Below are positions 1-10,340 of a stretch of 64,000 bases of DNA, one piece after another. Made by a program: the position numbers and the translations under genes. The stretch comes from Lepus europaeus. Lineage: Eukaryota; Chordata; Mammalia; Lagomorpha; Leporidae. The DNA is taken from assembly GCF_033115175.1 (NCBI RefSeq), contig NC_084834.1, positions 38,484,077-38,548,076 on the forward strand. Reading direction: 5' to 3'. Positions within the stretch are counted from its first letter, which is position 1. Each line of letters opens with the position of its first letter. Below the pieces are notes generated by a model. The model saw nothing but the letters and a program-made list of their open reading frames with translations, was not told the DNA's origin and searched no databases.

Positions 1-817
1 GTGAACACTGCAGCTGAGGGGACAGCCAAGTAGGGTCAGCAACATTGCAGGCAGAACTGTAAATTTCTTGTTAGAGATGTCACCTGCCTTTACCTGGCCA
101 GCTCTCCTCCCAGGCCAGGCACTTCTGTGTCTCTGTATCATCTATATCCATACAAACATGGAATTCCAATATTTTCCCCACGCTTCAATGGAGTGCCTTT
201 CATATCCTCTGGGGCACCTGCTCTCCACTTTATTATTCTGTGTGTTGGAACAGTATTTCCTAGTACAACACAATGCACTTTATTCTGTTCTTCTCTCATC
301 TTTTTAGAAAACTTCTGTCCATCAAGTTTGATAACCCAGCACCCCTTGCAGTGCCTGGTCAGCCATAATTGCTCACGTCGCTGGATGTTGGATCCAGAGT
401 TAGAAGAATGGTTTCCCAAGAGACACCCCGGGACAAGTGTGACCAGGACCAGCCTTGTGCAGGGCCCAGAGTAATGGAAAGTCATGAAAGAGCACATTCG
501 ATTTGAGATCGATAGATCTGGACCCGAGCCTGTGCCCTTTGCCCTGTGAGCTCTGTGTTCTCTTTATAAACAAGATAAATAAAAACTGCCCCACCCATTC
601 CACAGGCTTGTTTTACCAGCTGTTTCCCCCTTTGCCTTCCTATGACCAAAATATTCACATTCCAAGAAGCTTGTGCAGCTGGGCTGGCCCGCAGGCCTGG
701 GGTGGCAGGTGAGCCGCCGGGGCAGGGAGGCAGGCAGTGGCTGAGAGGCTTCTGAAAAGCTATGCAAAGGAGATACACATCGTTGGCATGCTGCCTTCCT
801 GCAAGCCACCTCTCACG
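1..817. other. No gene or repeat recognised
   Basis: I see no SINE, LTR, LINE or exon-like signal here. Short reading frames on both strands have no recognisable protein similarity. It lies downstream of RAB33B. I could not tell whether it holds a distant 3' UTR of a neighbouring gene. Confidence 0.4.
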
Positions 818-1325
818 CAGCAACCACAATGATCTTTTCAGACGGGAAAGCAGATCATGCTATTGCCTGGCTGAAACCCTCAATGGCTTTTCATGGCAGC
901 CTTAGGATAAAATTCAAACTATTTCTCATGGACTGGCCCTATCTACCTCCACATCTCATTCAGTCCCTTCCCCCAACTCTGTGCTCCAGCCAGACCTTCT
1001 GTTCCTTAGACTTGCCAAGAGTTCTCCTGGCTCCGGGCCTTGACACCTGCTGATTCCTCCGCCCAGTGCCCTCCCCTCAGCCTTCAACTCTGAACTCACA
1101 TGGCCTCATTAGCAATGTCTTCCCTGGCCATCCTGTCTTAGAAGTTGTCTCTCATTTACCCTCTGTCATAGCACCACTTTATTTCATCATTGTCCTCTAT
1201 TCCAAGCTACAGTTATTTTTTGTGTACAAGTACAGCCTTTGTCGTCTTATTGCTAGGTCCTTAGTCCCTTGCAGGGTGTGTGAAACATCAAAGACACTCA
1301 ATCAGTGTTTACTGAATAAGGGGCA
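818..1325 (+). mobile_element. LINE-2 (L2) 3' fragment
   Basis: The stretch follows the L2 3' end in order: 'tggctgaaaccctcaatggc', 'aggataaaattcaaact', a Pro/Cys-rich degenerate coding section, 'ccttgacacctgctgattcc', and a closing 'actcaatcagtgtttactgaa'. L2 is an ancient inactive mammalian LINE. The call comes from recalled consensus, so the exact subfamily is not given. Confidence 0.75.
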
Positions 1326-1356
1326 GTGCTTAGTGGATCCATTAAGAAGCTGCTTA

Positions 1357-1662
1357 GGGGGTCGGCACTGTGGTGCACGGGGTAAAAGCTGCAGCCTGCA
1401 GTTTATACTGCCACCAGTTCAAGTCCCGGCTGCTCCACTTCCGATCCAGCTCCCTGCTATGGCCTGGGAAAGCAGTGGAGGATGGCCCAAGTCCTTGGGT
1501 GCCTGCACCCACATGGGAGACCTGGAAGAAGCTCCTGGCTCCTGGCTTTGGATGCACCTGGCTCCAGCCATTTGAGGAGAGAACCAGCGGATGGAAGACC
1601 TCTCTGCCTCTCCTCTCTCTGTGTAACTCTGACTTTAAAATAAATAAATAAATCTTAAAAAA
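1357..1662 (+). mobile_element. C-SINE, intermediate, full length
   Basis: Complete head to tail, ending in AAATAAATAAATAAATCTT. The TSD AAGAAGCTGCTT is exact at 1344-1355 and 1667-1678, so both element ends are firm. Confidence 0.92.
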
Positions 1663-1678
1663 GAGGAAGAAGCTGCTT

Positions 1679-1860
1679 GGGCTGCATCCCATATCAGGGT
1701 GCCTGGGTTTGAGTCCCAACTCTGCTCCTGATTCAGTGTCCTACCAGTGCACACCCTGGGAAGCAGCAGATGATGATGGCTCAAGTACTTGGACCCCTGC
1801 CACAGACATGGGAAACCCAGACTGAGTCTGCCTTTCAAATAAATAATTTAAAATATTTTA
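1679..1860 (+). mobile_element. C-SINE, old, internally deleted
   Basis: It begins at 'gctgcatcccatatcagggt', runs through 'gatgatggctcaagtacttgg' and ends in a short AAATAAATAA tail. The middle (the 'ggctcctggc' block) is missing. It directly follows the right TSD of the preceding SINE. Confidence 0.8.
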
Positions 1861-2007
1861 AAATATGTATTTTTGGGAGCTGGCATTGTGGCACAGCAGA
1901 TTAAGCTGCCACCTGCAACAACAGCATCCCGTATGAGTGCTGGTTGTGTTGTGCCTAAGCAAGTGCAAACAGAGGAGCAGAACACAATGATAAAATTTGA
2001 TGGTCTT

Positions 2008-2321
2008 GGGGCTGGTGCTGTGGTACAGTAGGTACCTGCATCCCATATGGGCGCTGGTTCTAGTCTCGGCTGCTCCTCTCCCAATCCAGCTCTCTGCTAT
2101 GGCCTGGGAAAGCAGTAGAAGATGGCCAAAGTCCTTGGGCCCCTGCACCCATGTGGGAGACCCGGAAGAAGCTCCTGGCTCCTGGCTTCAGGTCGTCACA
2201 GCTCCAGCCATTGCTGCCATTTGGGGAGTGAACCAGTGGATGGAAGACCTTTTTCTCTGTCTCTCCCTCTCACTGTCTGTAACCTACATCTCAAATAAAT
2301 TAAAAAAAAAAAAAAAAAATC
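2008..2321 (+). mobile_element. C-SINE, intermediate
   Basis: Near complete, with a shortened head ('acagtaggtacctgcatcc') and a 17-A tail. The next SINE begins inside this tail. An approximate TSD for the pair, TTGATGGTCTT at 1997-2007 and TTGATAGTCCT at 2668-2678, places both inside the LTR. Confidence 0.88.
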
Positions 2322-2655
2322 TGGCCAGCGCCGCAGCTCACTAGGCTAATCCTCTGCCTGCGGTGCCGGCACACCGGGTTCTAGTCCCAGTCGGGGTGCT
2401 GGGTTCTGTCCTGGTTGCTCCTCTTCCAGTCCAGCTCTCTGCTGTGGCCCGGGAAGGCAGTGGAGGATGGCCCAAGTGCTTGGGCCCTGCACCTGCATGG
2501 GAGACCAGGAGGAAGCACCTGGCTCCTGGCTTCGGATCGGTGCAGTGCGCTGGCCGTAGCAGCCATTTTGGGGGGTGAACCAACAGAAAGGAAGACCTTT
2601 CTCTCTGTCTCTGTCTCTCTCTCACTATCTAACTCTGCCTGTAAAAAAAAAAAAT
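2322..2655 (+). mobile_element. C-SINE, young
   Basis: Head 'ggccagcgccgcagctcact', body with 'gagaccaggaggaagcacc', tail 'ctgcctgt' plus poly(A). It is inserted in the tail of the SINE at 2008. Confidence 0.9.
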
Positions 2656-3439
2656 CTAAAAAAATAATTGATAGTCCTTTATTGCTTGCAGTGGGGAGTG
2701 GGCTCATACCCTAAAGAACTCTCTACCCTGAAGTTCAAAGCAACAGGGCTTATAAAGGCAAAAACCACAAGGAGGGGAGGGGGAAACACCTGGTTGCTAG
2801 GGACAGGGGGAATTCATGGTTACTAGGGTCAAGCTGACCTAAAGCATATGCAAAACTAATATCAATTACAATCTTGACAATACAAGTACAGTCTTGACAT
2901 TAGTCCAGGTACTGACCTAAATCATAAGTGGGACATAGACAAATTACAATCTTAACATTAATCCAGGTGAAGCCTATCTGTTTTAAGCTTGAGTGATCAC
3001 ACAAGGGAGTTTCTGTGTTTTGCCAAGCAGGATGTAGTGTACTGTTATTGTCTTAGGTTTAGACCAGAGTTAGTTTCAGGCCATAGTCTCATGATGGGGG
3101 GTGTTCTCTCAAGATAGAGTCTTGGGTGCTCTAAAATCAAGTCCCTGCTGTCAAGATGTCACTGCCAGTTGAGTTCCGGCTGCTTCACTTCTGATCCAGC
3201 TCCCTGCTAATGTATGGGCAAGCAGCAGAAGATGGCCCAAGTGCTTGGGTTCCTGCACCCACTTGGGAGAGCCAAGAGGAGTTCCAGGCTCCTGGCTTTG
3301 GCCTGGCCCAGTCCTGGCCATTGTTGCCACTGGGGAGTGAACCAGCGGATGGAAGATACCTCTCTCTCTTTTTTCATGTCTCTCCCTCTCTGTAATTCTG
3401 CATTTCAAATAATAAATCTTTAAAAATAAATATACATAT

Positions 3440-3957
3440 TTGCATTGAATAAATGAGTAAGTCTTCTTGCACTGAATGAATCTCCATCTTCTATTGATGA
3501 CTCTTCTTCAAAGGAAACGCAAGGCTGAATAGGAGTGTGTGGTGCAACAGAAGAGCAAGTGTTGGCACAGGACGCGCGGGAAGGGTGGGTCACTTCCAGG
3601 AAGAGGCAATCAGGGGAGCCAAGCTGGTGGGGAAAAAAGGCAGAGGCGCACTTGTGACTGGATGAGAGCAGAAAGTAGTGGAAAGTGCTGTGTCACCATC
3701 GGCAGTCAACAGCTGGTGGGATTCCCAAGCTATAGATAGCCCAGGAAGTCTTGGGGAAAGACATTTGGAGCAGAAGCGGATGCCTGTAAGGCGAATGCCT
3801 GCTCCTTATAAAATTCCATGTAACGTGCTGGGGTGGGGCAGTTCACGCTCTCCACACTTCCTGTTTCTCTCCCATCCTCTCTCCGCACTCCCCCTCCACC
3901 CCGTCTTTGGCTGCTCTGTCCCCTCCATCCATTCCTTGTATGGGATAAACTGCTACT
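3440..3957. other. No gene or repeat recognised
   Basis: Apparently unique sequence between a SINE tail and a MIR-like stretch. No splice-flanked open frame or repeat family is evident. Confidence 0.4.
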
Positions 3958-4195
3958 CAAGGGGAAAAGGAGGCAAAGATCTCTGGAAAGAGCAGGGGCT
4001 GCAAAGTCAGGCAGGTCCAGCACTGCGTTTACATCCTCCCTTCATTCCAGCCAGCAACATTACTGTGGAAAAGCTATTTCACTTCTCTAAAGAAACAATA
4101 AATGTACCCCATGAGGGTTATTGTGAAGATTAATATGATAATACATAAAACACCTGGCCCGGTAAGGGGCAAGTAATAGCTATAATTTCTAAATG
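3958..4195 (+). mobile_element. MIR-type SINE fragment
   Basis: It contains the MIR order 'gcaggggctgcaaagtcagg', then 'atgagggttattgtgaagat', 'taatatgataatacataaaa' and 'cacctggcccggtaaggg', matching the 3' half of MIR. It is diverged, as expected for this old family. Confidence 0.65.
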
Positions 4196-4355
4196 AGCTC
4201 AGTGAGTTTGGAGAGAGTTGATAAGAAAAAGGAAAAAATAGCATTTAAGACAAATCTATAGCAGATATCATATTTAGTGGTGAAACAAGAACAAGACATG
4301 GTGTCTTAGAACAAGAACAAGACAAGGATGTGAGCTGTCATCTGTACTGTCGGTT

Positions 4356-4689
4356 GGGGACTGGTGCTGTCGTGCAGAAGCACCCATATGTGATGTATCG
4401 CATCCCTTATCAGAGTACCAGTTCAAGTCCTGGCTACTCCGCTTCCATTCCAACTTCCTGTTAATACACCTGAGAAGGCAGCAGATGATGATGCAAGTAC
4501 TTAGGCCCCTGCACTCATGCGGGAGAATGCAGTGGAGTTCCCAGTTCCTGAGTTCTGTGTGGCCCAGCCCTGACTATTGCAGCCATTTGGGAAGTGCACC
4601 TGCAGATGGAAGCTTGCTCTTTCTCTCTCTCCTTCTCTCTCTGTCCCTCTGCCTTTCATATAAATCAATAAATAAATCCTAAAAAAAAT
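4356..4689 (+). mobile_element. C-SINE, old
   Basis: Runs from 'ggggactggtgctgtcgtgc' to 'aataaataaatcct' plus poly(A). It carries the old-type wording 'gtggagttcccagttcctg' and 'tgtggcccagccctgac'. Confidence 0.85.
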
Positions 4690-4752
4690 ATTAGCTTGGT
4701 TATCTTGCCCAGTGCAATAACATAAAGTTTAAAAAAAAATTGTAGGGATTCT

Positions 4753-5090
4753 GGCCGGCGCCGTGGCTTAACAGGCTAATCCTCCACCTTGCGGCGCCGG
4801 CACACCGGGTTCTAGTCCCGGTTGGGGCGCCGGATTCTATCCCGGTTGCCCCTCTTCCAGGCCAGCTCTCTGCTATGGCCCGGGAAGGCAGTGGAGGACG
4901 GCCCAAGTCCTTGGGCCCTGCACCCGCATGGGAGACCAGGAGAAACACCTGGCTCCTGGCTTCGGATCAGCGCGATTTGCCATCCGCGGCGGCCATTGGA
5001 GGGTGAACCAATGGCAAGGGAAGACCTCTCTCTCTCTCACTGTCCACTCTGCCTGTCAAAATAAATAAATTTAAATAAATAAATAAAAAA
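4753..5090 (+). mobile_element. C-SINE, young
   Basis: Intact head 'ggccggcgccgtggcttaac'. It belongs to the 'ggattctatcccgg / ggcttcggatcagcg' lineage. The tail is A-rich with AAAT repeats rather than pure poly(A). Confidence 0.92.
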
Positions 5091-5254
5091 GAAAATGGAA
5101 ATGTTGAAATATATCTTTAAAGAGCAGGAAAAATGAAATTCCTAAAAATAAATAAATCCAGTTCTTCAAGCAAAAAATAATAAAACTAAATTATTAGAAA
5201 CATTAACCATATTTTTGGGCAGGAAGAATCAATATGTTAAGATAACAATTCCTT

Positions 5255-5968
5255 GGGGGCTGGCATTGCAGCACAGTGGGTTAAGCTACTGCCTGCAGTG
5301 CCAGCAATCCATATGAGCACTAGTTCAGGTCCTGGCTGTTCCACTTCTTTTGTTTGTTTGTTTAACCAAACTTTCGCTCTGTTGATATTTTGTACTGCTT
5401 TTTTTTATTTTTAGATTTTTTTTTTTTTTTTTTTGAGAGGCAGAGTTTCAGAAAGACAGAGAGAGGTCTTCCATCATCTGCTGGTTCACTCCCCAAATGG
5501 CTGTAACAGCCAGAGCTGGGCCGATCCAAAACCAGGAGCCAGGAGCTTCTTCCAGGTCTCCCACGAGGATGCAGGGGCCCAAACACTTGGGCCATCTTCT
5601 ACTGCTTTCCCAGGCCATAGCAGAGAGCTGGATTGGAAGTGGAGCAGCCAGAACTTGAACCGGCACCTATGTGGGATGCCAGTGCCAAAGGCAGATGCTT
5701 AACTACAGGGCCAGCGCCTGCTCCACTTCTGATCCACTTCCCTGCTAATGTACCTGGGAAAGCAACAGAAAATGGTCCAAGTATTTGGGCCCATGTACCC
5801 ATGTGGAAGACCTCAAGGGAGTTCCAGGCTCCTGGCTTTGGCCTGGCCCAGCCCCAGCCATTGAGGCCATTTGGGGGGTGAACCAGCAGATGAAAGATCT
5901 CTCTGTGTCTCTCCCTCTCTCTCTCTCTGTAACTCTTTCAAATAAATAAATAAATCTTTTTTAAAAAA
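5255..5968 (+). mobile_element. C-SINE, old, split by an inverted SINE
   Basis: The left piece is 5255-5348 and the right piece 5719-5968, which resumes at 'tgctccacttctgatcc' and ends with AAATAAATAAATAAATC. The insertion between them is flanked by TGTTCCACTTCT (5337-5348) and TGCTCCACTTCT (5719-5730). Confidence 0.85.
5349..5718 (-). mobile_element. C-SINE, intermediate, with a possible 3' transduction
   Basis: The SINE body occupies about 5416-5718 on the minus strand. Past its A-tail (the T run at 5416-5434), but still inside the TSD, lie about 50 bp of unrelated sequence (5364-5415). A second tail of AAAC repeats follows (5348-5363). The layout suits a transcript that read past its own tail and was primed from a later A-rich tract. 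Confidence 0.8.
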
Positions 5969-6159
5969 GTGATATCAATTCCTCTAAGTTGACTGATAAA
6001 TTAAAAGTATTTCAACAAAAATTCTAATGGGATTTTTCATAGAAGTTGGCAAGTCAAATCTAAAATTTAGATAGAAGAACAAAGGCTCATGAATTATGAA
6101 GACTGTGGATAGAGTATGATGAGGGCCTCACCTTTGCAAATATCATGATATAAAGGTCT

Positions 6160-6430
6160 GAAGATGGGTCAGGCCCATGGCACAACCATTTAGACACCAC
6201 TTGGGACACCTGGGACACTTGGGACACACATATGGGAGTGCCTGGCTCTGGTTCCAATTACAGCTTCCTGCTGTTGCATACTCTGGAAGGCAGCAAGTGA
6301 TGGCTAAAGTACTTGTATTCCCGCCACACATGGGAGCCCCTGGCTCCTGACCTCAGCCTGGCACAGTCCCAGTTTTTGTAGGCACTTGAGGAATGAACCA
6401 GCAAGTAAAAGATCTTTCTATCTCTAAAGT
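6160..6430 (+). mobile_element. C-SINE, old, degraded
   Basis: Recognised from 'cccatggcacaaccatttag', 'ctggaaggcagcaagtgatgg', 'cacatgggagcccctggctc' and the CT-rich end. The 5' boundary is uncertain. The head contains three near-copies of 'cacctgggacacttggga'. Confidence 0.65.
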
Positions 6431-6586
6431 TAAAGATGTGTATATTGGCCCAGAAATAAATGGACAGAACAGTGGCACTAAAGAGCCCAGAAACACCCAT
6501 GCATATATGGGGCCTTTACTGGTGATAGAGTGCTAGTTACTAAAGATCAACAGGGAAAGATTGGGCTGCTTAAAACATGGTGCTGG

Positions 6587-6815
6587 GACAATCAGATATT
6601 GCTCCCAGTGTTTGGGCCCCTGCCACCTAACTGGGAGACCCATATGGAGTTCCAGGCTCCTGGTTTCGGCTCTTGGTCCAACCCTGGCCGTTATGGACAT
6701 TTGGCAAGAAAATCAATGGATAGAAGATTGCTCTCTCTCTCTCTCTCTCGCTCTCGCTCTCGCTCTCACTCTCTCTGTTGTTCTGCCTTTCAATTAGATG
6801 GAAATGAGTGAGTAA
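6587..6815 (+). mobile_element. C-SINE, old, 5' truncated
   Basis: Starts at 'cagatattgctcccagtg' and keeps the 'gttccaggctcctggtttcgg' block. A CT tract at 6731-6770 is mixed with CTCGCT units. No tRNA-like head is present. Confidence 0.75.
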
Positions 6816-6842
6816 GCAAATTTTTAGACGCTTTATTTACTT

Positions 6843-7132
6843 TTTTAAATATTTATTTATTTAAGAGGCAGAGAAAGAGAGACCTTCCATGTACTCGTTC
6901 ACTCCTCAAATGGCTGCAACGACCAGACCTGGGCCAAACCGAAGCCAGGAGGCTCTTCAGGGTCTCCCACATGGGTGCAGGGGCCCAAGGACTTGGGCCA
7001 TCTTCTACTGCTTTCCCAGGCCATAGTAGTGAGCTGGATCAGAAGTGGAACAGCCAGGACTCAAACCAGCACCTAAATGGGATGCTAGTACTGAAGGTAG
7101 CAGCTTTACCTGCTATGCCACAGTGCAGGTTT
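6843..7132 (-). mobile_element. C-SINE, intermediate
   Basis: Complete copy in reverse orientation, from its tail (TTTATTTATTTAAGAGG) to its head ('tgctatgccacagtgcagg'). Confidence 0.85.
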
Positions 7133-7135
7133 CGA

Positions 7136-7424
7136 AGTTTTATTTATTTATTTGTAAGGCAGGGAGACAGATAGAGTCAGAGAGATCTTCCATCCACTGA
7201 TTCTCTGCCCAAATGCTAACAACTGAGACTGGGCCATGTCAAAGCCAGGAAACCGGAACTCCATCTGGGTCTCCCACTTGGGTGGCAGGGACCCAAGTAC
7301 TTAGGCTATGACCTGCCACCTCCCAGGGGGCCCATTAGCAGGAAGCTGGATTGGAAGTGGAATGGATTCTCCAGTGTGGAATGCAGCCAAGCAGTGTCTC
7401 CTCTGCTGTGCTACAATGCCTGCC
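7136..7424 (-). mobile_element. C-SINE, old
   Basis: A second reverse copy directly after the previous one. Old-type features are 'aaccggaactccatctgggtc' and 'agcaggaagctggattgg'. Confidence 0.82.
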
Positions 7425-7721
7425 CCCTTCTCAAAATATTTTGCAAAATAATTTTGCCTCTGAAATGATTTATCTACAAGTAAACTCCTTAATTTGTAGT
7501 CAGTTATGGTTTCTCAGCAAGAATCCTTTGGAGGGAAATAATCTAGCCCACCACTAATGGTTTTCAAATGTAATTACTATGTTTATGAATATTAATATTT
7601 TACTCATTAATGTCAACATGCTTTTTAAATTTGTAGATATTTCATTAAATGCTTACTTTATTGATTTTGTTTTCATATTTTAGAGCCAGTTTTTTTTCCC
7701 ATGTTTCAAAATGATTCATGG

Positions 7722-7962
7722 GGTCATTTGAAGGCTCAACAGCCAAAGCTGTGCTGATCCAAAGCCAGAAGCCAGGAGCTTCTTCTGGGTCTCCCACATG
7801 GGTACAGGGGCCCAAGGACGTGGGCCATCTTCCACTGCATTCCCAGGCCACAGCAGAGAGCTGGATCAGAAGAGGAGCAGCTGGGTCTCGAACCGGAACC
7901 CATGTGGGATGCTGGTGCTTCAGGCCAGGGCATTAACCCACCGTGCCACAGCGCCAGCCCCA
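7722..7962 (-). mobile_element. C-SINE, intermediate, 3' end missing
   Basis: It keeps the head ('accgtgccacagcgccagcccc') and body but has lost the CT tract and tail. The unusual loss of the 3' end suggests a later deletion rather than 5' truncation on insertion. Confidence 0.82.
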
Positions 7963-8343
7963 ATACAAAGCCTTCTTAACAGACAGAAAGACCTTGCTGA
8001 GGGCGGGAGCTAGACTAGAATAAAGAGCCCAGCAACACGTTCAGTATAGAAACTGACTGAAGCCCAGAGCCACTTCCCGCTTAAGACAGTTGCAGTGCTC
8101 CTGAGTCCGAAACCTGGACAGCAGGTTCAAAAACCTGGGGGACGTGAGAAGTCTGGAGGCTCTGAGAGGAAGACAGGTGCGAGGAAAAGCGACTTCCAGG
8201 AGACACTGGCTTCCTGCCCGTGAAATGGGACCGTGTCATCTGGGACGGAAACAGCAGGTCCCTAGGCAACAGGATGTGATCGGAGCAAACCCACACTGGG
8301 AAGGCCCCGCAGCCTTTTCCTTTGTTTCTGCTGAGTTGTTCTC
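7963..8343. other. No gene or repeat recognised
   Basis: Purine-rich, apparently unique sequence with no exon or repeat signal that I can support. Confidence 0.35.
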
Positions 8344-8625
8344 TTAGCCGTTTTCTGTTGCTAGAACTGAAGCCCGAAGCTTGGGGCCTTCATAAGGCAT
8401 AGAGTTCTACTTGGCTCACAGTTCTGGAAGTTGGCAAGTCCAAGATCATGGCGCTGGTACCTCTGCAGGCCTTCTTGGAACACGGGAACCATGGAGGGCT
8501 TGCTCTTACAGCAGAGCCACCCCTGAGACGGCTCATTAACCTACTTATCTGTTGATCCAGGAGTGGATTAATCTACCTTGAAGGCTGAGCCCCCGTGAGC
8601 GGGGATTACATTTCAAGATAAGTTT
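8344..8625 (-). mobile_element. MaLR-type LTR fragment
   Basis: It contains 'ttctgttgctagaactgaag', 'ttggctcacagttctggaag' and 'gcaagtccaagatcatggcg', the reverse complement of the 3' half of MST/MLT1-like MaLR LTRs. No internal sequence follows. Assignment is from remembered consensus. Confidence 0.6.
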
Positions 8626-8688
8626 TTATGTTTATTTATTTATTTATGTATTTATTTCAAAAGGAGAAGAAGCATCAGTGATGCTTTT

Positions 8689-9001
8689 ATTTTCTTGACA
8701 GGCAGAGTTAGTGAGAGAGAGACAGAGAAAGGTCTTCCTTCTGTTGGTTCACCCCTCAAATGGCTTCTGCGGCCGGAGCGCTGCACCGATCCGAAGCCAG
8801 GAGCCAGGTGCTTCTCCTGGCCTCCCATGGGGTGCAGGGCCCAAGCACCTGGGCCATCCTCCACTGCCCTCCTGGGCCATAGCAGAGAGCTGGCCTGGAA
8901 GAGGAGCAACCGGGACAGAATCCGGCGCCCCGACCAGGACTAGAACCCGGTGTGCCGGCGCCGCAGGCAGAGGATTAGCCAAGTGAGCTGCAGTGCCAGC
9001 A
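8689..9001 (-). mobile_element. C-SINE, young, in an older SINE
   Basis: Reverse copy from 'tgacaggcagag' to 'gagctgcagtgccagc'. A short TSD ATGCTTTT at 8681-8688 and 9002-9009 fits insertion into A/T-rich tail sequence. Confidence 0.88.
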
Positions 9002-9009
9002 ATGCTTTT

Positions 9010-9112
9010 TTTAAAGATTTATTTTTTATTTATTTGAAAGGCAGCATTCCAGAGAGAGGAGAGAGGGAGAGAATCTTCCACCTGCTGGTTCCATCTTCCC
9101 CAAATGACTGCA
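9010..9112 (-). mobile_element. C-SINE, 3' end fragment
   Basis: Only tail, CT/GA tract and the 'ctgctggttc' block are present in reverse. It stops where the MIR-like sequence begins. Confidence 0.7.
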
Positions 9113-9137
9113 ACATTACTGCAGGCTAATCTGATAA

Positions 9138-9283
9138 TAAACAAGCGTCTTAAGGAAGCAGCTGTCATTGTCCCCACTTTGCAGGTGGGGAAACTGAGTC
9201 TGAGAGAGCTGTAACATGGTGTAAGGGTCTTGCTGAGATTCAGCTGGCAGAACCAGACCTTGGCTGTCATCAGGACACAAGAG
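9138..9283 (-). mobile_element. MIR SINE core
   Basis: The reverse MIR core 'cccactttgcaggtggggaa' followed by 'actgagtctgagagagctgt' is clear. The rest is diverged. Confidence 0.7.
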
Positions 9284-9289
9284 GAAAAG

Positions 9290-9957
9290 AAAAGGCATTC
9301 AGGGCAGGATTTGAAACATGGCTGATGATGTGGACCAGCAACAAACTACCAACACCTTTGAAGAGCCCCTGGGACTCTTCAGGCTCAGCCCGGGTGAACA
9401 AATTGATGTGAAAATGAGAAGGTGCTGAGAGCTTCAAGGCAGATTATGCTTATGATCAGCACTGAAATGTGGTGCTGGGAGATGTGGAAGAAACAGTGAT
9501 GGCCACAGAAATTGGTGCAGAAACATGGGAAGAGAGACACAGGTCAACAAAACGGAACATCCTGATGCGCTTTGTCTGGGCAGGTAGTGTTGTGCTGGCT
9601 GCCCCTCCACTGAGAGGTGACGGAAACAAAGAACTGACCCCGTGTGGGGAGTAGGAGACTTCATACAACTGCCTCTTTAAAGGGACAGGACATTCACAGG
9701 AGAAATTTGCGTACAATTTGATACTGAGAGATGACCCAGGGATTCTTCCACTCCTGAAATGAGTTGATTTGCGACTTAGAACCTCTGAAGCTGAACGACA
9801 GTTCTATTTTCCCTCAGCTCTTCCAGTCAATGTGGGAGACAGGCACAACTCTTTCTGGAGTTGGTTTGCTCCATTGTATAAATGTACTCTTATTTTTTTC
9901 CTTTAAAATAAAGTTGATGTTTCCTTTTTGACTTTATTTAAAAAAAAAAAAAAGAAA
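9290..9957 (+). pseudogene. LSM3: Processed pseudogene of LSM3
   Basis: LSM3 is a small Sm-like protein of the Lsm1-7 and Lsm2-8 rings in mRNA decay and U6 snRNP. The copy opens with an ATG at 9318 encoding [20 protein letters not shown], matching the LSM3 N-terminus almost exactly. A TGA at 9426-9428 stops it at codon 37. A 2-base loss near 9446 shifts the frame, after which 9469-9621 encodes GDVEETV and STKRNI, then APPLRG, as in the LSM3 C-terminal half. There are no introns. A 3' UTR with AATAAA at 9907-9912 is followed by a poly(A) run from about 9940. These are hallmarks of an L1-mediated retrocopy. It cannot make a full protein. Confidence 0.9.
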
Positions 9958-9990
9958 ACAAATTCAGCACTTTAAATTCCTTGCCTTTTT

Positions 9991-10324
9991 TTTTTTTTTT
10001 TTTTTTTGACAGGCAGAGAGGGCAGTGAGAGAGAGAGAGAGACAGAGAGAAAGGTCTTCCTTTGCGTTGGTTCACCCTCCAATGGCCACCGCGGCCTGCA
10101 CACCGCGCTGATCCGAAGGCAGGAGCCAGGTGCTCCTCCTGGTCTCCCATGCGGGTGCAGGGCCCATGGACTTGGGCCATCTTCCACTGCCTTCCTGGGC
10201 CACAGCAGGGAGCTGGACTGGAAGAAGGGCAACTGGGACAGAATCCGGTGCCCTGACCGGGACTAGAACCCAGGATGCCGGCACCACAGGTGGAGGATTA
10301 GCCTATTGTGCCACGGTGCCAGCC
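9991..10324 (-). mobile_element. C-SINE, young, perfect TSD
   Basis: Full-length reverse copy. The 16-bp TSD AATTCCTTGCCTTTTT is identical at 9975-9990 and 10325-10340, indicating a recent insertion just past the LSM3 pseudogene tail. Confidence 0.93.
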
Positions 10325-10340
10325 AATTCCTTGCCTTTTT

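Larger units (their letters stand above)
1941..3161 (-). mobile_element. Endogenous retrovirus solo LTR, split by two SINEs
   Basis: Read on the minus strand, the LTR starts TGACATC at 3161 and ends ACAACCA at 1941, giving TG...CA ends. About 570 bp remain once the SINEs at 2008-2655 are removed. A TATA-like TTTATAAG lies at 2749-2756 and an AATAAA at 2678-2683, correctly spaced for U3-R. The U5 side lies beyond the SINE pair at 1941-2007. It sits inside an old C-SINE with a 4-bp TSD (GTGC at 1937-1940, CTGC at 3162-3165, one mismatch). No internal viral genes are present. The family is unassigned. Confidence 0.75.
1867..3435 (+). mobile_element. C-SINE, old, split by an LTR
   Basis: The head is at 1867-1940 ('ggcattgtggcacagcagat' to 'gtatgagtgc'). 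The rest is at 3166-3435 ('gttgagttccggctgcttc' to an AATAAATCTT tail). Together the halves make one SINE. The gap holds the solo LTR at 1941-3161 and two further SINEs. This is the oldest layer of a three-layer nest. Confidence 0.8.

Noticed and set aside
1-818. Possible 3' end of a neighbouring gene (SETD7 lies on this side of RAB33B in human)
   Set aside because: No coding similarity is visible and I cannot recognise its 3' UTR by eye.
1066-1575. A 169-residue plus-strand frame
   Set aside because: It crosses from L2 sequence into a C-SINE and has no conserved domain.
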